Assembly (NCBI GenBank): GCA_018398815.1
Contig: CM031601.1
Location: forward strand, 30,689,293-30,753,292
Origin: Conus ventricosus
Lineage: Eukaryota > Mollusca > Gastropoda > Neogastropoda > Conidae
DNA length: 64,000 bases
Direction of reading: 5' to 3'
A program made the translations under genes and the position numbers. Below are positions 44,229 to 56,488 of the stretch, one piece after another. The notes under the pieces were generated by a model. The model saw only the letters and a list, made by a program, of their open reading frames with translations, was not told where the DNA came from and made no database searches. Numbering within the stretch: position 1 is the first letter of the stretch; every line of letters begins with the position of its first letter.

Positions 44229-45050
44229 GTGAGTAACATCCATCTTAACAGCTTGTTCTTTTTCTTTTGTTCAACAGACACATTTCAATTCTCTGTGTGT
44301 GTGTGTGAGTTATTCCATGTCTTGTAAGCTAATCTGGTGCAATTCTTGGATCCATTCTCCATGTTACTGTCAGGCCACTCATCCCAGTTCTACCATACAC
44401 TTAGACATCCATGTTTGTTCTGTAGCAGTCTGAATCCACACAACCAGAGACACTGAAATAACTTTGCATATTCTGATGAATCACTTCAGCTGCATGTGTT
44501 CATCACTCTCTGTTCAATATACCTTGGACAGCACACACTTGAGGTGAAGCCAGTCCAAAGGAATAATTCCATTCTTCCCATCCCTTGATCCCCTACCACC
44601 TACCACTATCCCTCCTCCTGCCCTACCTCCTACAATTTGAACTCTTTCGTAACTCTTTCATCCCTACAAACCCGGTTTTCTGGTTTGCAGAAATCCTACC
44701 CTTCCTTCTGCAGCCCGGAAAACCGGGCAGCACAAAATCAGAACTTAATCTAGAGCGCGGGATTGGTACAATCCCCCGAAAATCTGTTCCTAACCCGCAG
44801 TTATTGAGTCTTAACGCGGGCAGACTCCCGCACATTTGCAGAACTGCCCACCCTGTTCACTGATCGTTGCGGGGGCTTGTTTGTCGTCTGCTTGAAAAAC
44901 TGAAACTAGGACTGAGCAGGAGCGAACAATTTCTTGATATTTCATTGGCTGTTAGTGTAAATCAACCAATCGGCAGCGTTCATCTCCTCCATCTTGATCA
45001 CCAACAAGAAGTTGCGAGAGTTTAAGGCGCCATATTGGATATTTTCCAAA

Positions 45051-45466
45051 ATGAAGCGTTCTCCCACCCTATTCGACTTTGACCTTCGTGGAGGAAAAGT
45101 AAAAAAAAAGATTCTGTGCCATGCGAGGGTGGAGAAGATCATGAAGAAACCGCGACTACATCCAAAAGCTCGGAGAAGCAGCCCGAAAAGAGTGCCAGTG
45201 CAAGGGAACACTGGTTTCAAGACGACTGGCTGAAGAAGTGGCCCTGGATGTCTAAGCTGAAGACTGGTGGGAAGCGATGTGAATTGAAACAAAAAGTATT
45301 TACGTCGTCCCAAGGTTGTACGAACTAAAAAATCCGCACTAACACCAACGAGCGCCACATTGAAGTATCTGACCACCGCCACGCCATGCAAGCAGAAGCA
45401 ATGCAGTAAGACTTCATCCAAGCTGCTGCAACTGCTAGTGAGAGAAATCTGACTGGAGCGTACGCA
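45051..45466 (+). pseudogene. ZNF862-like hAT gene, 5' exon (KWPW zinc finger region), frameshifted
   Basis: It starts MKRSPTLFDFDLRGGKVKKK and, after a frame shift, reads REHWFQDDWLKKWPWMSKLK; another frame continues HAMQAEAMQ and DFIQAAATASERN. ZNF862/KIAA1586-type proteins begin with a W..W...+PWL segment that leads into a TTF-type zinc finger. The cysteines are not clear here. A donor CAGGTAAGCC lies at 45467. The frame breaks mean it is probably inactive. Confidence 0.5.
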
Positions 45467-45539
45467 GGTAAGCCTAGAACACCCACCACCCCCTTACTCC
45501 CCTCTCATTCCTTCATTCCTCTCTCTGTCTCTTTCTGCT

Positions 45540-45577
45540 TCTGTCTGTCTGTCTCTCTCTCTCTTCTCTCTCTCTCT

Positions 45578-45630
<53 letters not shown>

Positions 45631-45648
45631 CATTTTCTGTCTGCCTAC

Positions 45649-45682
<34 letters not shown>

Positions 45683-45693
45683 GTTTCTCTCAC

Positions 45694-45755
<62 letters not shown>

Positions 45756-45758
45756 GCA

Positions 45759-45811
<53 letters not shown>

Positions 45812-45814
45812 GCA

Positions 45815-45883
<69 letters not shown>

Positions 45884-45981
45884 CTTCCGTTCTTGTGTTC
45901 TGGGGAAAGGGGTGGAGGGGGTGGGTGTCTTTTTGTGTGTTAAGAATGGAAAGGTGACGAGCAAGGGGGTGAGTTGGTAGT

Positions 45982-46028
<47 letters not shown>

Positions 46029-46230
46029 ATACACATTTCTTTGAATTACACACACACATACATACCCCCCCCCCCCCCCCCCCCCACCTACACACACACA
46101 CACACGCACACTTTTTTGACTTGCACACACATGCACACACACATACACACACTTTTTTTTTACTTATACACACACACACAAGCACGCATGCACACATGCA
46201 CGCACGCACATACACACACACACACTGGTG
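45540..46230. repeat. (TC)n, (TCTG)n and (CA)n tracts in an intron
   Basis: Consecutive (TC)n, (TCTG)n and several (CA)n blocks with a C-run near 46070, lying between the two parts of the hAT-like gene. Translated open frames here are spurious. Confidence 0.95.
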
Positions 46231-46274
46231 TGCTTTTTACAGTTGGGAATATAAACCATTTTGTTTTTATGCAG

Positions 46275-47914
46275 GAATCCTGACTGCAATGAGGACTGTA
46301 CATTGGATGGCCTGTGAAGATCTGCCCATGAAGAAGTATACCAGCTTGATGGAACTTCAAAACCTCCAAGGATGTGAAGCAATATTATATCTGTCAGTTG
46401 CTGATAATGCAAGTTATCTCTCATCCATCAGGCCAGGAATTTCAATTGTATGTGGCAGAGAACATTCATCAAAAGTTAGTCATTCAAGATGCAAAAATGT
46501 TTTCAATTTTGGTAGATGAGAGCACTGACATCTCTGTTTCTAAGCAAATGATCGTGTACATTAGGGTAATGGATCTAAGTTTCGTGCCCCATACTTACTT
46601 TCTGAGCAACGTAACCGTTGATAACCCGAAGTCTGATGCTCTCACTCTGGTTACATAAAGACAGCTTTAGAAGATGACAGTCTGGACATCAAAAAGAGAC
46701 TTGCGTTTGGGTCTGATGGAGCATCTGTCATGGTTGGAAAAAAGCATAGTGTCGGCGCACTCTTAAAGAAAGAGAACCCACACTGCATCAACATTCATTG
46801 TATGGTACATCGATTGAATCTGGCGTCCTCTCAAGACTCAAAAAACATTCAATTTCTGAAAGAAGTGGAGAGCACCCTGGCTGGCCTCTACAAATACTTT
46901 GGTGGATCAAAATCGGGTAACCGCAAGTGTGCTGTTCAGGAAATTCAAAAGGTGCTTGATGAACCCCTGCTGAAAATCAAGGAGTGCTACGAGATAAAAT
47001 GGCTGGCTTTCTGTAAAGCTGTCAGGACAGTGTACTTGTGTTGAGGATCACTGTACACTTTCTTCATTGACAATAGCAACTCAGAGACAAGGTCCATCAT
47101 GAAAGTCTTCCAACAGTACAAGTTCCTGGCTGTGCTTGCTGTTTTGATGGATGTTCTTCCCTCAGTGTCTCAGTTGTCGATGATTTTGCGGAAAGAAGAT
47201 CTTGAAATCTCATGTGTTCAGCCAGCTCTGACAAGCCTACAAGCCAGAATCAAGGAAGCGAAAGAGGGAAAGACCCACTACCAGCAGAAGCTCAGAGATG
47301 AACTTGAAAAGAAGCGCCTGAGGGACAAGGATGGAGCACTCACCCAACTGATGTACAAAGGCAAGAAACTTGAGTTTGGTACATCCATGAAGTCAACAGT
47401 GACGGAAGTTGAGGAAGTCAGAGACACTTTTTGTGAAGCATTAGCTCAGAACATTGCTCGCAGATTTCCCAAGGAATCCTCAGAAATTGCATGTGCCTTT
47501 GATGTTTTGGCAATGTGTCCCCTGAGCTTTCTGTCCGAGGAGAAGCGGAGAGAGTATGGCGATGCAAAAATGAAAACGCTGACCAGCTTTTATTCTGAAG
47601 AAAAAGTGTCTGATGACAATGTGAAATTTGCAGGCCTCATAAAGAAAGACAAGTGCATGGAAGAGTGGCAGTTGGCAAAGCAAGCTGTCTTGCAAAATTG
47701 ATATCCTCGCGAGTCGGTGAAACTTCTCTACCAGCTGCTGTTCAAGTACCACAAAGACAGCTTCCCCAACCTGCTGATCTTAGCAGAGCTGGCTGTCATC
47801 ATGCCCCTTCATACAGCAGCCTGTGAAAGAGGATTTAGCTGTCAGAATGGGATCAAAACAGCGAAATGGAAGTTGCATGAAAGAGGAAAGCCTCAACAGG
47901 CTAATGACGATTAA
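46275..47914 (+). pseudogene. ZNF862-like hAT transposase, main exon with stops
   Basis: After a tttttatgcag acceptor it reads GILTAMRTVHWMACEDLPMK, then FSILVDESTDISVSKQMIVY (hAT catalytic DES motif), LAFGSDGASVMVGKKHSVGA, NIHCMVHRLNLASSQD (second Asp and HC..HRL), a coiled charged region, and the C-terminal dimerisation block LAELAVIMPLHTAACERGFS. Full domain order is present. It is broken by a frame change near 46655, a TGA at about 47042 and a TGA near 47700. hAT transposases cut and paste DNA; some copies become host genes, but the stops argue against that here. Confidence 0.75.
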
Positions 47915-48419
47915 GTGTGAAGTGTTCCTGTTTCACAACATGACTTCACTGATGCTGTGACAGCATGGAAGAACAAAAAGAACAGAAGGCTGACAGCACG
48001 CAAATAACGGCGGAAATGTGCTTGGAGTAGTAGGAGGAGGAGGAGTAGAGTAGTTGTAGTTTGTGTACTGACTGACTTCATTGGTGCTTTTTCTGTTACG
48101 GAACGTTGTGTATGACTACAATTCATTAAGAAACTGTTATCTGCCAACTTTAAACTTGCTGTGGACTTTTATCATCTTCATTGAACTGTGATCTGTTTTG
48201 ACGTATCTTGGATACATGGAGTTTGAGGCAAGATCTTCAATTTTCAGGTTATAGTATGTGACTCTGTGTGTGTGTGTGTGTATGTGTGTGTGTGTGTGTG
48301 TGTTTGTATGTGTTTTGCTGTTTATAACTTGCTTATTTTGTTTTTTTATTGGTTGTTTAATCTAGATAATTTGATCAAGGTGTGTTGAAGTCTGTGTACA
48401 AAGGTGGAGGAGGTATGTA

Positions 48420-48520
48420 ACCTGGGGTTGGAGTGGGGGGGGAGTGCCCCCCCCCCCCCCCCCTTTTTGATATGAGGGGGGACTGCCCCCCCCCCCTCCC
48501 CCCCCCCCCTTTTTCAAAAA
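48420..48520. repeat. Poly-C/poly-G low-complexity patch
   Basis: Several runs of more than 8 C and G, with two near-copies of a GGGGG..TGCCCCCC block. Confidence 0.85.
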
Positions 48521-49301
48521 TCCCAGATTAAGCTCTGAAAATCCCTACTTTTCTTTCTGCAGCCCAGAAAATCAGTTCTCACGGTAAGCGCTTTGAACTT
48601 CGCGCGAGTCGCGTCATCGGTACATGTCATGACCGGGTCACTCGCGCGGCAATGTTTATGAATGGAATGGATGCCAAACGGCCCATACATAGTGGAAAAG
48701 TGGTCACCGCTCTTTTCTGGCCGGTTTGCTACTGCATACGTGGCAGTTCTCACTTTACACTTCTTTTTTTTCTCTAAATCCAGGAATGAATGGAATACTC
48801 GTATTATAAGAATCTAGGAACAAGGGGAAGTAATGGTTCCTAGAAAAGTAGGAATGAAAGAGTTAACAACAGCTTTCCACTGTGAGCATGCCAGTGCCCT
48901 TTCCTGTGGTCAGAATGTACTCTATATATTCATCATTGGCCTGATACAGTGCTATAGGACATACCAGACCTGCCTACCCTTCCGTAATCGTCCGTAATCT
49001 TACGGAAATTAACCCCCCATTACGGAGGTACGATTTTCCGTGCGAAATTACGGAAAAGAAAATTGAAAAACTACGCAAATTCCAGACTCGAAAAATTGTC
49101 GACTGCTAGACCTTTCCGAGACCACAGAGTAACTTCCCTTGACTCAAGCCGAAACCACAGATGGTTTGGAACTTGCGATTGGTCAATGTGGTGCTGTGGG
49201 CCAACACGACGCGCCATCACATCTGTGCACGCCATTCGAAGCCTTTTGTTCAGCCATTGTAAGACAAAGTTTCAACCGATTTTTTGCCGGCGATTGTGAA
49301 A

Positions 49302-49775
49302 ATGGCGGAGAAATCTTCTAAACGTTTGCATGAAACCGACGACGAGGGTTCGAAAACCACTGTGCCACAACGGAAGAAGGCGAAGAAGCAAGTGTTCCGA
49401 AGTAAATACACGCGGACTTGGCCTTGTCTTTTGCAATCCAAAAAACATGGACCTGGATTTGTATACTGCTCGGTGTGCAATTCAGACTTCTCCATCGGAC
49501 ATGGGGGAGCAAATGACTGCAAGCGCCATATCTCGGGGAAAATGCACAAAGAGACAGCTGCCAGTGCCTCCAGTCAGAAGATCACATCGTTGTTTACGAA
49601 ATCCAGCGAGAGCAGCCGTCAGACCCACACACGGAAGATCACCAACGCAGAAAGACTGTTGTGTGAGCTGATCTGCGGAAACAACTTGTCCCTGAGCTGT
49701 GCTGACAAGATAGTGGCGAAAATGAAAAGGATGTTTCCAGACTCAGCAATCTCTCAGGCACAATACAAGGCTTAG
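49302..49775 (+). CDS. BED-type zinc finger protein of the hAT-like element
   Basis: 157 residues from the ATG of MAEKSSKRLHETDDEG (context AAAATGG). A basic stretch PQRKKAKKQVFRSKYT is followed by a finger, VYCSVCNSDFSIGHGGANDC, KRHISGKMH, with C-x2-C and H-x5-H spacing as in BED/hAT DNA-binding domains. The C-terminus reads ERLLCELICGNNLSLSCADK and IVAKMKRMFPDSAISQA, which resembles the opening of a hAT-related transposase before its catalytic part. The ORF ends in a TAG just before a (CA)n tract. It could bind the element's ends; that is inference. Confidence 0.7.
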   Translation: MAEKSSKRLHETDDEGSKTTVPQRKKAKKQVFRSKYTRTWPCLLQSKKHGPGFVYCSVCNSDFSIGHGGANDCKRHISGKMHKETAASASSQKITSLFTKSSESSRQTHTRKITNAERLLCELICGNNLSLSCADKIVAKMKRMFPDSAISQAQYKA

Positions 49776-49778
49776 TGC

Positions 49779-49782
<4 letters not shown>

Positions 49783-49812
<30 letters not shown>

Positions 49813-49824
49813 ACACACACACAC
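49783..49824. repeat. (CA)n microsatellite
   Basis: Short interrupted CA tract directly after the stop of the BED finger ORF, inside the hAT-like element. It may mark where the rest of the transposase was lost. Confidence 0.85.
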
Positions 49825-50521
49825 ATTTTTGTAGTTTTTTTTTTGGGGGGGAGGGGGGTTGTACATTAGGTTCTTCATCAGTGGTGTCATCTGTGGTGAC
49901 TGCTGTGTAAGTTACAAACTGTCAAGTATATCACCTTTGAATTGACCTGAAACTCCTGTCCTGAGTCTGTCATCAGCCATCATCCCAAGGTATTTTAATT
50001 CTGCTTTGTTGTTTTTGTTCCTTTTTTACTGTTTATATTTTTTGTTAAAATGTTAAAAATGTAGTTGGAGTTTTGTACACATTATTTGTTCAAAAACGCC
50101 GTGTATTACGCGTCCGTGGAATTACTGAAGGAAAATGCAAAATTACTGAAAATCTCTGTGGTTATTACTGATGAGCATAACATGAGGTAGGCAGGTCTGA
50201 CATACAATCCACAAATTGGAGATTGAGTTCTATGATTTGTTTCTTTGTTTTTGTCACCCCACATTTCTCTTACATAAAGTTTATTGAATTAAGGATTGTG
50301 TATTTCTTTTTGTTCATTTTCACTCAATGAAATGAGATTATGAATACTAGGGCTAGAAATGCATATGTAAAGCGTAAGTTTCTTTTCACTAATTTATGCT
50401 CATTATTAGTCTTTTTCATTAGCAGTGAATTCCTACTGGAAAAGGAAAATCAGTACAGATTTACTGCTTTCCGGTAAATAAGTGTCAGCACACAGCTGGC
50501 ATCTCCCAGAAGCAGCAAAAG

Positions 50522-50596
50522 GGTTAAGATCTTCATTCAATCTAACCAGAGGCAAGGAAGGTTAAGATCTTCATTCAGTCTAACCAGAGGCAAGGA
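50522..50596. repeat. 38-bp tandem duplication
   Basis: GGTTAAGATCTTCATTCA followed by (A/G)TCTAACCAGAGGCAAGGA, twice in a row with one difference. Confidence 0.9.
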
Positions 50597-51858
50597 GATG
50601 AAGGGAAATGGTTACAGGACATTACTAGAAATGTTTAACCCCTTGACTGCTGCTATTTTGTATCAGTTTTGCACTTCTGTGTGCGGAGCAAAATTTGACT
50701 TTTTGCGGTAGGTTCACTAATTTGATCAGTGCTCATTTATTTGTGGAGATATCTCTTAGATTTTTGGCATGTTTTCTTCTTATACCCAGGGCTATAATAT
50801 CTGCAAATAATATTTGATTTTGTTCATTATGAGTATAATAAATAATCTTATATTTCAACTTTTTAAAAAAATTATACTTTGCAAGCATACAAGACCCCAC
50901 AGCAGCAAAACAAAAAACATACAAACCCAGCAAAAAGTGGTTTTTAGTGTTTACTGAACACCTGTGTAAATATTTGGTAGTGAATTTACAACCCACAAAT
51001 GTTTTATATGATAAATTTATGCATTTCTGGGGTACAGTACATTCCAGGTATCAAGGGACACAATTTTGTTTTCTTCTGTAGGTTCACTGATATGCCCACT
51101 GCTCTTTCAATTCTTGACATATATCTTAGATACTTGGGAAATTTTCTTGTTATATCCTTGGCTACAGCCAGATATCACAATAGTTTGATTTTGTTTGTAA
51201 TGAGTAGACCAAAAATATATATAATGATGAATGTTTTGTTTGTAAAACAGACACTTTCAGACATAAACAAAACTATAGCACTAAAATCACAATGAAATAC
51301 CACAAAAACTGGTGTTAGTATCCTTTGAACTTCAGGACAAACATCTGTATTCACAATAAAGCTTGACAATGCATAAAATGTTTAGCAACCCATATCATAG
51401 GGGGCACTCCAGCCCAGGTAACGTGGGAAAGAAGATGGGAATTGAACATTATCCACAGCATCAGTCTGCACATCTTGCAAGCCTCTTGGGAATTGGTCTT
51501 GTTTAGCAGAGATGAACTAACAATAACAACACTAAGTGTAACTTCCAATTATTCTGTCACTTTTCTTTCAGACATGTGGTTTGGTTCACTCATGAGCTAA
51601 GTGTGATTGATAAAAAGCCATCACCACAGAAGGTAATAAATAAAACATTGCAAAACCAACCATACCAAAAAAAGAGACTGCTAAAGATAGGACTGAGCTA
51701 CAAAAGGCCACACCACAGATGATGAAAGCACACTAACAACTGAAAAATACACCGGTGTCACAGAGAATACACCACACCACAGAACCTATGGACAGAAGGA
51801 TCAGGATCCAACACTACTGCCAGTAAATGCCAGTTATAGTTGACTGACACACATTTGG

Positions 51859-52530
<672 letters not shown>

Positions 52531-52544
52531 ACAACTCCACGAAA

Positions 52545-52938
52545 ATCCATAGGCTTGAAATTGCCAATGTTTACCTTGATACCTGGGTCACCCGTGAAAG
52601 AAAGGTCGAGATTTGGGCGATCAGCACTGGCTTCTGTCCATTCTGAAACAAGTTCCGACTGACGAGTGCCACACCCTCTTCCTCTGCCACGCCCCCTCAC
52701 ACTTGACCCTTGCTGTTGTCCTAAACCCCCTCCCCTTCCTCGACTCTCCTCCCGACCTCTCATGAAAGAGGGAGGGGGCACTTGACATACACAGAATCGG
52801 CTCGTCACTCTCCAATTCGGCCCCACTTGTGCCGGTATCGCTCGGTTTGAAGTCGGGGATCAGCTTCGTCATCAACACCAATCTCCGATAGCAAAGGGTG
52901 GTGTTGATTGTGATCACTTTATTCCTCCTCCAAATCAC
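52545..52938 (-). pseudogene. piggyBac-like transposase N-terminus
   Basis: Minus-strand text: LIPDFKPSDTGTSGAELESD, then in a neighbouring frame PPPSFMRGREESRGRGGGLG, RPNLDLSFTGDPGIKVNIGN and FKPMDF. PiggyBac-family proteins have an acidic/Gly-Arg N-terminus leading into FTG.PG+.......P+D+F. A frame change sits near 52800. After FKPMDF the sequence runs into the microsatellite, so the DDD catalytic domain is missing. Confidence 0.55.
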
Positions 52939-53328
52939 TTCATTCCACTTCTGAAGTCTTCGTCATCACTTTCATGGTCTCGGATAACTTCTTGATGCAC
53001 TTCAAGAGCATTAGATCATTTGAAAATGGCACGTGCCTGATCAAACTGCCTGCTCGACTTGCCATCTTCAACCGAGAATGACTCGGCCGAACCTTGCCGA
53101 AGTTATAGTCCGAACAGACGCGAGCCGGTCAGTCAGCGACCCGCGAAAGGAAGAAACCGTCCTTTAGGGTCCCTGCAACCGTTTAAAACCATTTTTTCTC
53201 CTTGCCTCCCTTCTTTAAATCGCCAAATTTTGATGATGAAATTATCTCGAACGCCATTCGAGCAAGGGTACACAGCTTTCCCGAAACCATCTCGAACGCC
53301 GTTCGTGCAAGAGCAGTCAACGGGTTAA

Positions 53329-53880
53329 ACATTTTTCTCTTTGAACAAAACTGGTGATGATTTGTCAGGATAAGAATGATAACAATCATTCTGTGAAAAT
53401 GGAGTTGAGTCTCAAACTGTGCAACTGAGCCATATTTCCCATTTTTTGCAATAAATCTTGAGATCAACCAGATCCAGGAACTACGCACCTGCTATGTTGA
53501 TCCTAAAGCCATCCACAAAGGGTTGACTCCCGATCTTTAGGTCCAGTCATCTCATACAGGCTTGTTGCACACTTAGCTTTCAGCAGGACCAGGTTGATGC
53601 TGAAATTTCTACAATGATATATAAGATTTTTAAAAAAAGTCTCATGCCCTTTTATCCATTTCGCTAATTCTGCACTACCTTGCTTTGTTGCATATTACAT
53701 GCTGAGTTGTTACAAGATGATATGAATGTCAATAGACACCACCATTTTCATCCAGCGGATGGTCCCATGGAACTTGTATTAATGTTGACACCACACATCA
53801 CTGCTCTTGTTCAACCTGTCTGATACTTTCTGACTGCTATAATTGTTTCCTTTAAGTTGTTAATATTTTCCAAGGTAATC
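53329..53880. other. No recognisable feature
   Basis: AT-rich sequence between the piggyBac end and the LINE with a PHD-like finger. It may contain decayed LINE 5' sequence, but I see no supportable frame. Confidence 0.4.
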
Positions 53881-53887
53881 TTAAGTA

Positions 53888-54098
53888 GTGATTGGGAAGG
53901 AGAAGGGTATTAAATGTGACAGGTGCAGCTGGTGGGTACATCTTGACTGTTCAGACTTAAAACACTTGAAACCTATAGAATATGTAGTTCTAGCAAAAAT
54001 CAAAGCATTCTGTTTAATGTACATAATTGTAAGAAAGGAGGGAGTGAACCTACTGACAAGTCTCAGACTGTCACAGACATTATTTTTGGCATTGACAA
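53888..54098 (+). pseudogene. LINE ORF1 fragment with PHD-like finger
   Basis: It reads KEKGIKCDRCSWWVHLDCSD, LKHLKPIEY. The C..C....W.H..C..L pattern is a PHD-type zinc finger half, found in ORF1 of many CR1-like and related LINEs. After a frame shift the text continues to ...DIIFGIDKNGEF, where DIRS element B begins. Presumed continuation is at 60643. Confidence 0.45.
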
Positions 54099-54440
54099 AA
54101 ATGGGGAGTTTGTATTATACTCCCTGTTTGGCTAGTATACTTACCATGTCAGACCATAGCATTCCACGGCAGTTAGTCAACTCTGCCAGGCCGAAGTTTT
54201 TGTGTGGCTAATGCAGTAATAAGATGGTCACGTGACGCCCACCCTACTTCCGCCGTAGGAAGCCGGTGTAAACTTCCTGTACCTCATTCGTCGAGGCCTG
54301 CATGCAAGGTAACCCAGAGAACCTTGGCGCTAGAGTGGAAGGTAGGGTGGGCATTAGAGTCTGACATGGTAAGTATACTAGCCAAACAGGGAGTATAATA
54401 CAAACTTCCCATTTTGGCATCATATACTATACCATGTCAG
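54099..54440. repeat. Terminal and internal complementary region of DIRS B
   Basis: Two inverted arms of about 55 bases flank a terminal-repeat copy containing ACCATGTCAGACCATAGCAT, TCACGTGACG and CCCACCCTAC. A copy of the terminal repeat in the opposite orientation lies at about 60480-60642. Confidence 0.82.
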
Positions 54441-54453
54441 ACCATAGCAGAAT

Positions 54454-55612
54454 TTATAGGAATAGGAGGAGGGCGAGTGCCGTAGTGGTTCTTGGGGTTA
54501 ACCGATATGGCTGCATTAGCTGCCACAAAGGAGATCCCTTTAGAACCTTCAGGAGATGGCGCAAGGGGACAGAGTGCTGGAACGCTGCAGAAGCGGCCAG
54601 GGCTCTGACCTCATGGGCCCGGGGGACAAGACGGGGAGATCCTCGTATGCCTGGGCGTAGGCCAATCTGACCGTCTGGGAAAGCCACCTAGAGATAGTGC
54701 CAGCTGAGATGGCTTTCTTATTAATGGGGTTGATGGAAATAAGGAGACGTCTCTGGGAAGCGCGCCTGGGGCGCGAACGTTCCCAGTACTGTCTTAGACA
54801 CCTAGAAGGGCACAGATTTATGTGACCACCGCTCTCTCTCCGCCTAGGATATCCGCCAGCGAGCGGATGACAAGGTAGGGGGAGGGACTTCTGGTTCCTG
54901 GTTCTTAGCTAGGAATTTGGGAAGAAACTTAAGAGAGACAAAGCCGTCCCTGTGGAAGGCAATGTCTCTGGGGTCCCTGCTAAGGGCATGGATCTCGCTT
55001 CGCCTTCTGGCCGAAGCCAGGGCAAGGAGAAAGGTGGTTTTCATTGAAAGAAGATCAAAGGGAGGGAGGAGATAGGCTCGAAAGGGGGTTTACTGAGAGC
55101 GTCAAGTACAGTAAAGAGGTCCCAAAGGGGAACGCGCCTGGGGGATTGGGGCTCACGAAGAGCCACCCCCCTAGAGATCTGTCTGAGAAAGAAGTCATCT
55201 CAAAGGCAGGTCCGCCCAGTTGGCGGATGGTCGTGCAGATGTCCGACCTGTAGCCCCGTATGGAGCTAGACGAGAGCTTGAGGTGGAAAAGAAAATTTCC
55301 TATCTGGATATTGGAGGGGCGATTGTGGGGAACAGTTTTCTTGCACCATGAGACCCATTTCCTCCATCTGTAGTCGAAAAGGGACTCTGTGCTAGCTCTG
55401 CGAGAGGCCATTGCTAGTAGGTCTAAGAGGTCCTGAGAGGCCCCGGCACCGGAGAGGATGTCGAGGATGGACTGGGACCTGTCCCCCGGTAGGTAGGGGC
55501 AGATGCTCGCAGTCGGGCTGGCACAGAAGCCAGGCATGGAGGCGAAGCATCTGGGGTTGGAGTGGGGGCGACCCGAGCGAGGTTGCCTGAGCATGTCCCA
55601 ACGGGTGTTCAA
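54454..55612 (-). pseudogene. DIRS B tyrosine recombinase, catalytic Tyr deleted
   Basis: The N-terminal core-binding part is legible: SILDILSGAGASQDLLDLLA, LFDYRWRKWVSWCKKTVPHN, IQIGNFLFHLKLSSSSIRGY. The catalytic domain has KTTFLLALASARRRSEIHAL (first Arg) and VPRAHEVRALAASAAFQHSV (H-x-x-R). Compared with element A, a block of 72 bases (24 codons) that includes FINFYLRD is missing, joining PLRHLL directly to KVLKGSPLW. This removes the nucleophile in frame. Other frame breaks lie near 55050 and 54700. Confidence 0.75.
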
Positions 55613-55672
55613 CTGGTGGGGGGGTACATGGGAGAGGGACTTGAGGTCTGGAAACCAGGACTGAGTGGGCTA

Positions 55673-56077
55673 TCATGGGGCTATGAGGATGAGCCTGGGT
55701 CTTTCAAGTCTCGCCTTCCCGATCACCTTGTGGAGGATCGGGAAGGGAGGGAAGGCGTAAGCTATGAGGCCTGACCAGGGGAGGGAGAGGGCATCGATTG
55801 CATACAGCTGGGGATCCGGGACGGAAGAGACATACACTAGCAGACAATGATTGAATCGGGTGGCAAACAGGTCGATCATGGGCCTGAACCAATGTTTCCA
55901 CACCGAGGTTAGTGTGTGCCTGCTGAGGGTCCATTCTGTGTGGAGGACAGACCTGGAGAGGCTGAGAGAGTCTGCCAGGATGTTGTGCGTCCCCGCTATG
56001 ATTCCCTGTGCGTGACACCATCGGAGGAGGGCCTCTCTCCGGAGAGAGAGGCTGATGGAGCGTGCCCTCCCCCCCCC

Positions 56078-56119
<42 letters not shown>

Positions 56120-56290
56120 TTTGATGTAGCAAGCTACCAAGGTGTTGTCCATGAGAAGGAGAACAAATCGGTGCGAGACCAGGGTTTCGAAGTGGAGGAG
56201 GGCAAGCCTGACCGCCTCCAGTTCCAGGATATTGATGTGGAGACGGGCAGTCAGTGGATCCCACACCCCCGAGGCGAGACTGCTCTCCAA
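55673..56290 (-). pseudogene. DIRS B RNase H region
   Basis: It reads LTARLHINILELEAVRLALL, HRFVLLLMDNTLVACYIKRG, a Gly run caused by a 30-plus C run, then GTHNILADSLSLSRSVLHTE, WTLSRHTL, LFATRFNHCLLVYVSSVPDP and YAFPPFPILHKVIGKARLER. The ILELEAV, MDNTxVACYI and ADSLSRS motifs are standard for DIRS RNase H. It stays open, but the expanded homopolymer inserts about a dozen glycines at the KRG step. Confidence 0.8.
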
Positions 56291-56488
56291 ATGGGCCCCC
56301 CAGCCTGAGTTGGAGGCATCCGTGTAGAGTTCTAGGGCCTGGGATGTGAGGGAGATGGGAACTCCGGGACTCGGGGTGGAGGGGCTGAGCCACTCCTCCG
56401 TGGCCCAAAGGAACCGAGGCCCGAGGGGAATGGTCTGGTCCCAGTGGTCGGTGGTCTGTGACCAACGATGGCGGAACTCCTTTAGAAG

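Larger units (their letters stand above)
44649..48866. mobile_element. DNA transposon bounded by TTAA-type inverted repeats, carrying a hAT-like gene
   Basis: The ends are CTCTTTCATCCCTAC (44653-44667) and its complement GTAGGAATGAAAGAG (48848-48862), 14 of 15 matching. The right end abuts TTAA and the left abuts GTAA. TTAA targets are the hallmark of piggyBac elements, yet the transposase inside is hAT/ZNF862-like. Sub-terminal sequences related to CTTCTGCAGCCCGGAAAA occur near both ends. It could be a piggyBac shell with a later hAT insertion, or a chance match. Confidence 0.5.
48965..50199 (+). mobile_element. Compact hAT-like element with BED finger ORF
   Basis: The ends are perfect 14-bp inverted repeats CAGACCTGCCTACC (48965) and its complement (to 50199). 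They are flanked by ACATAC on both sides (7-8 bp if one TIR base is counted as target). The flanks inside also mirror each other in composition, with TTACGGA/TTACTG motifs. At 1235 bp it is too short for a full transposase (usually 600+ residues); the single ORF encodes a zinc-finger N-terminus only. It is therefore likely non-autonomous. Confidence 0.8.

Noticed and set aside
45677..46519. Cys/Val and His/Thr repeat frames
   Set aside because: Microsatellite translation within the intron of the hAT-like gene.
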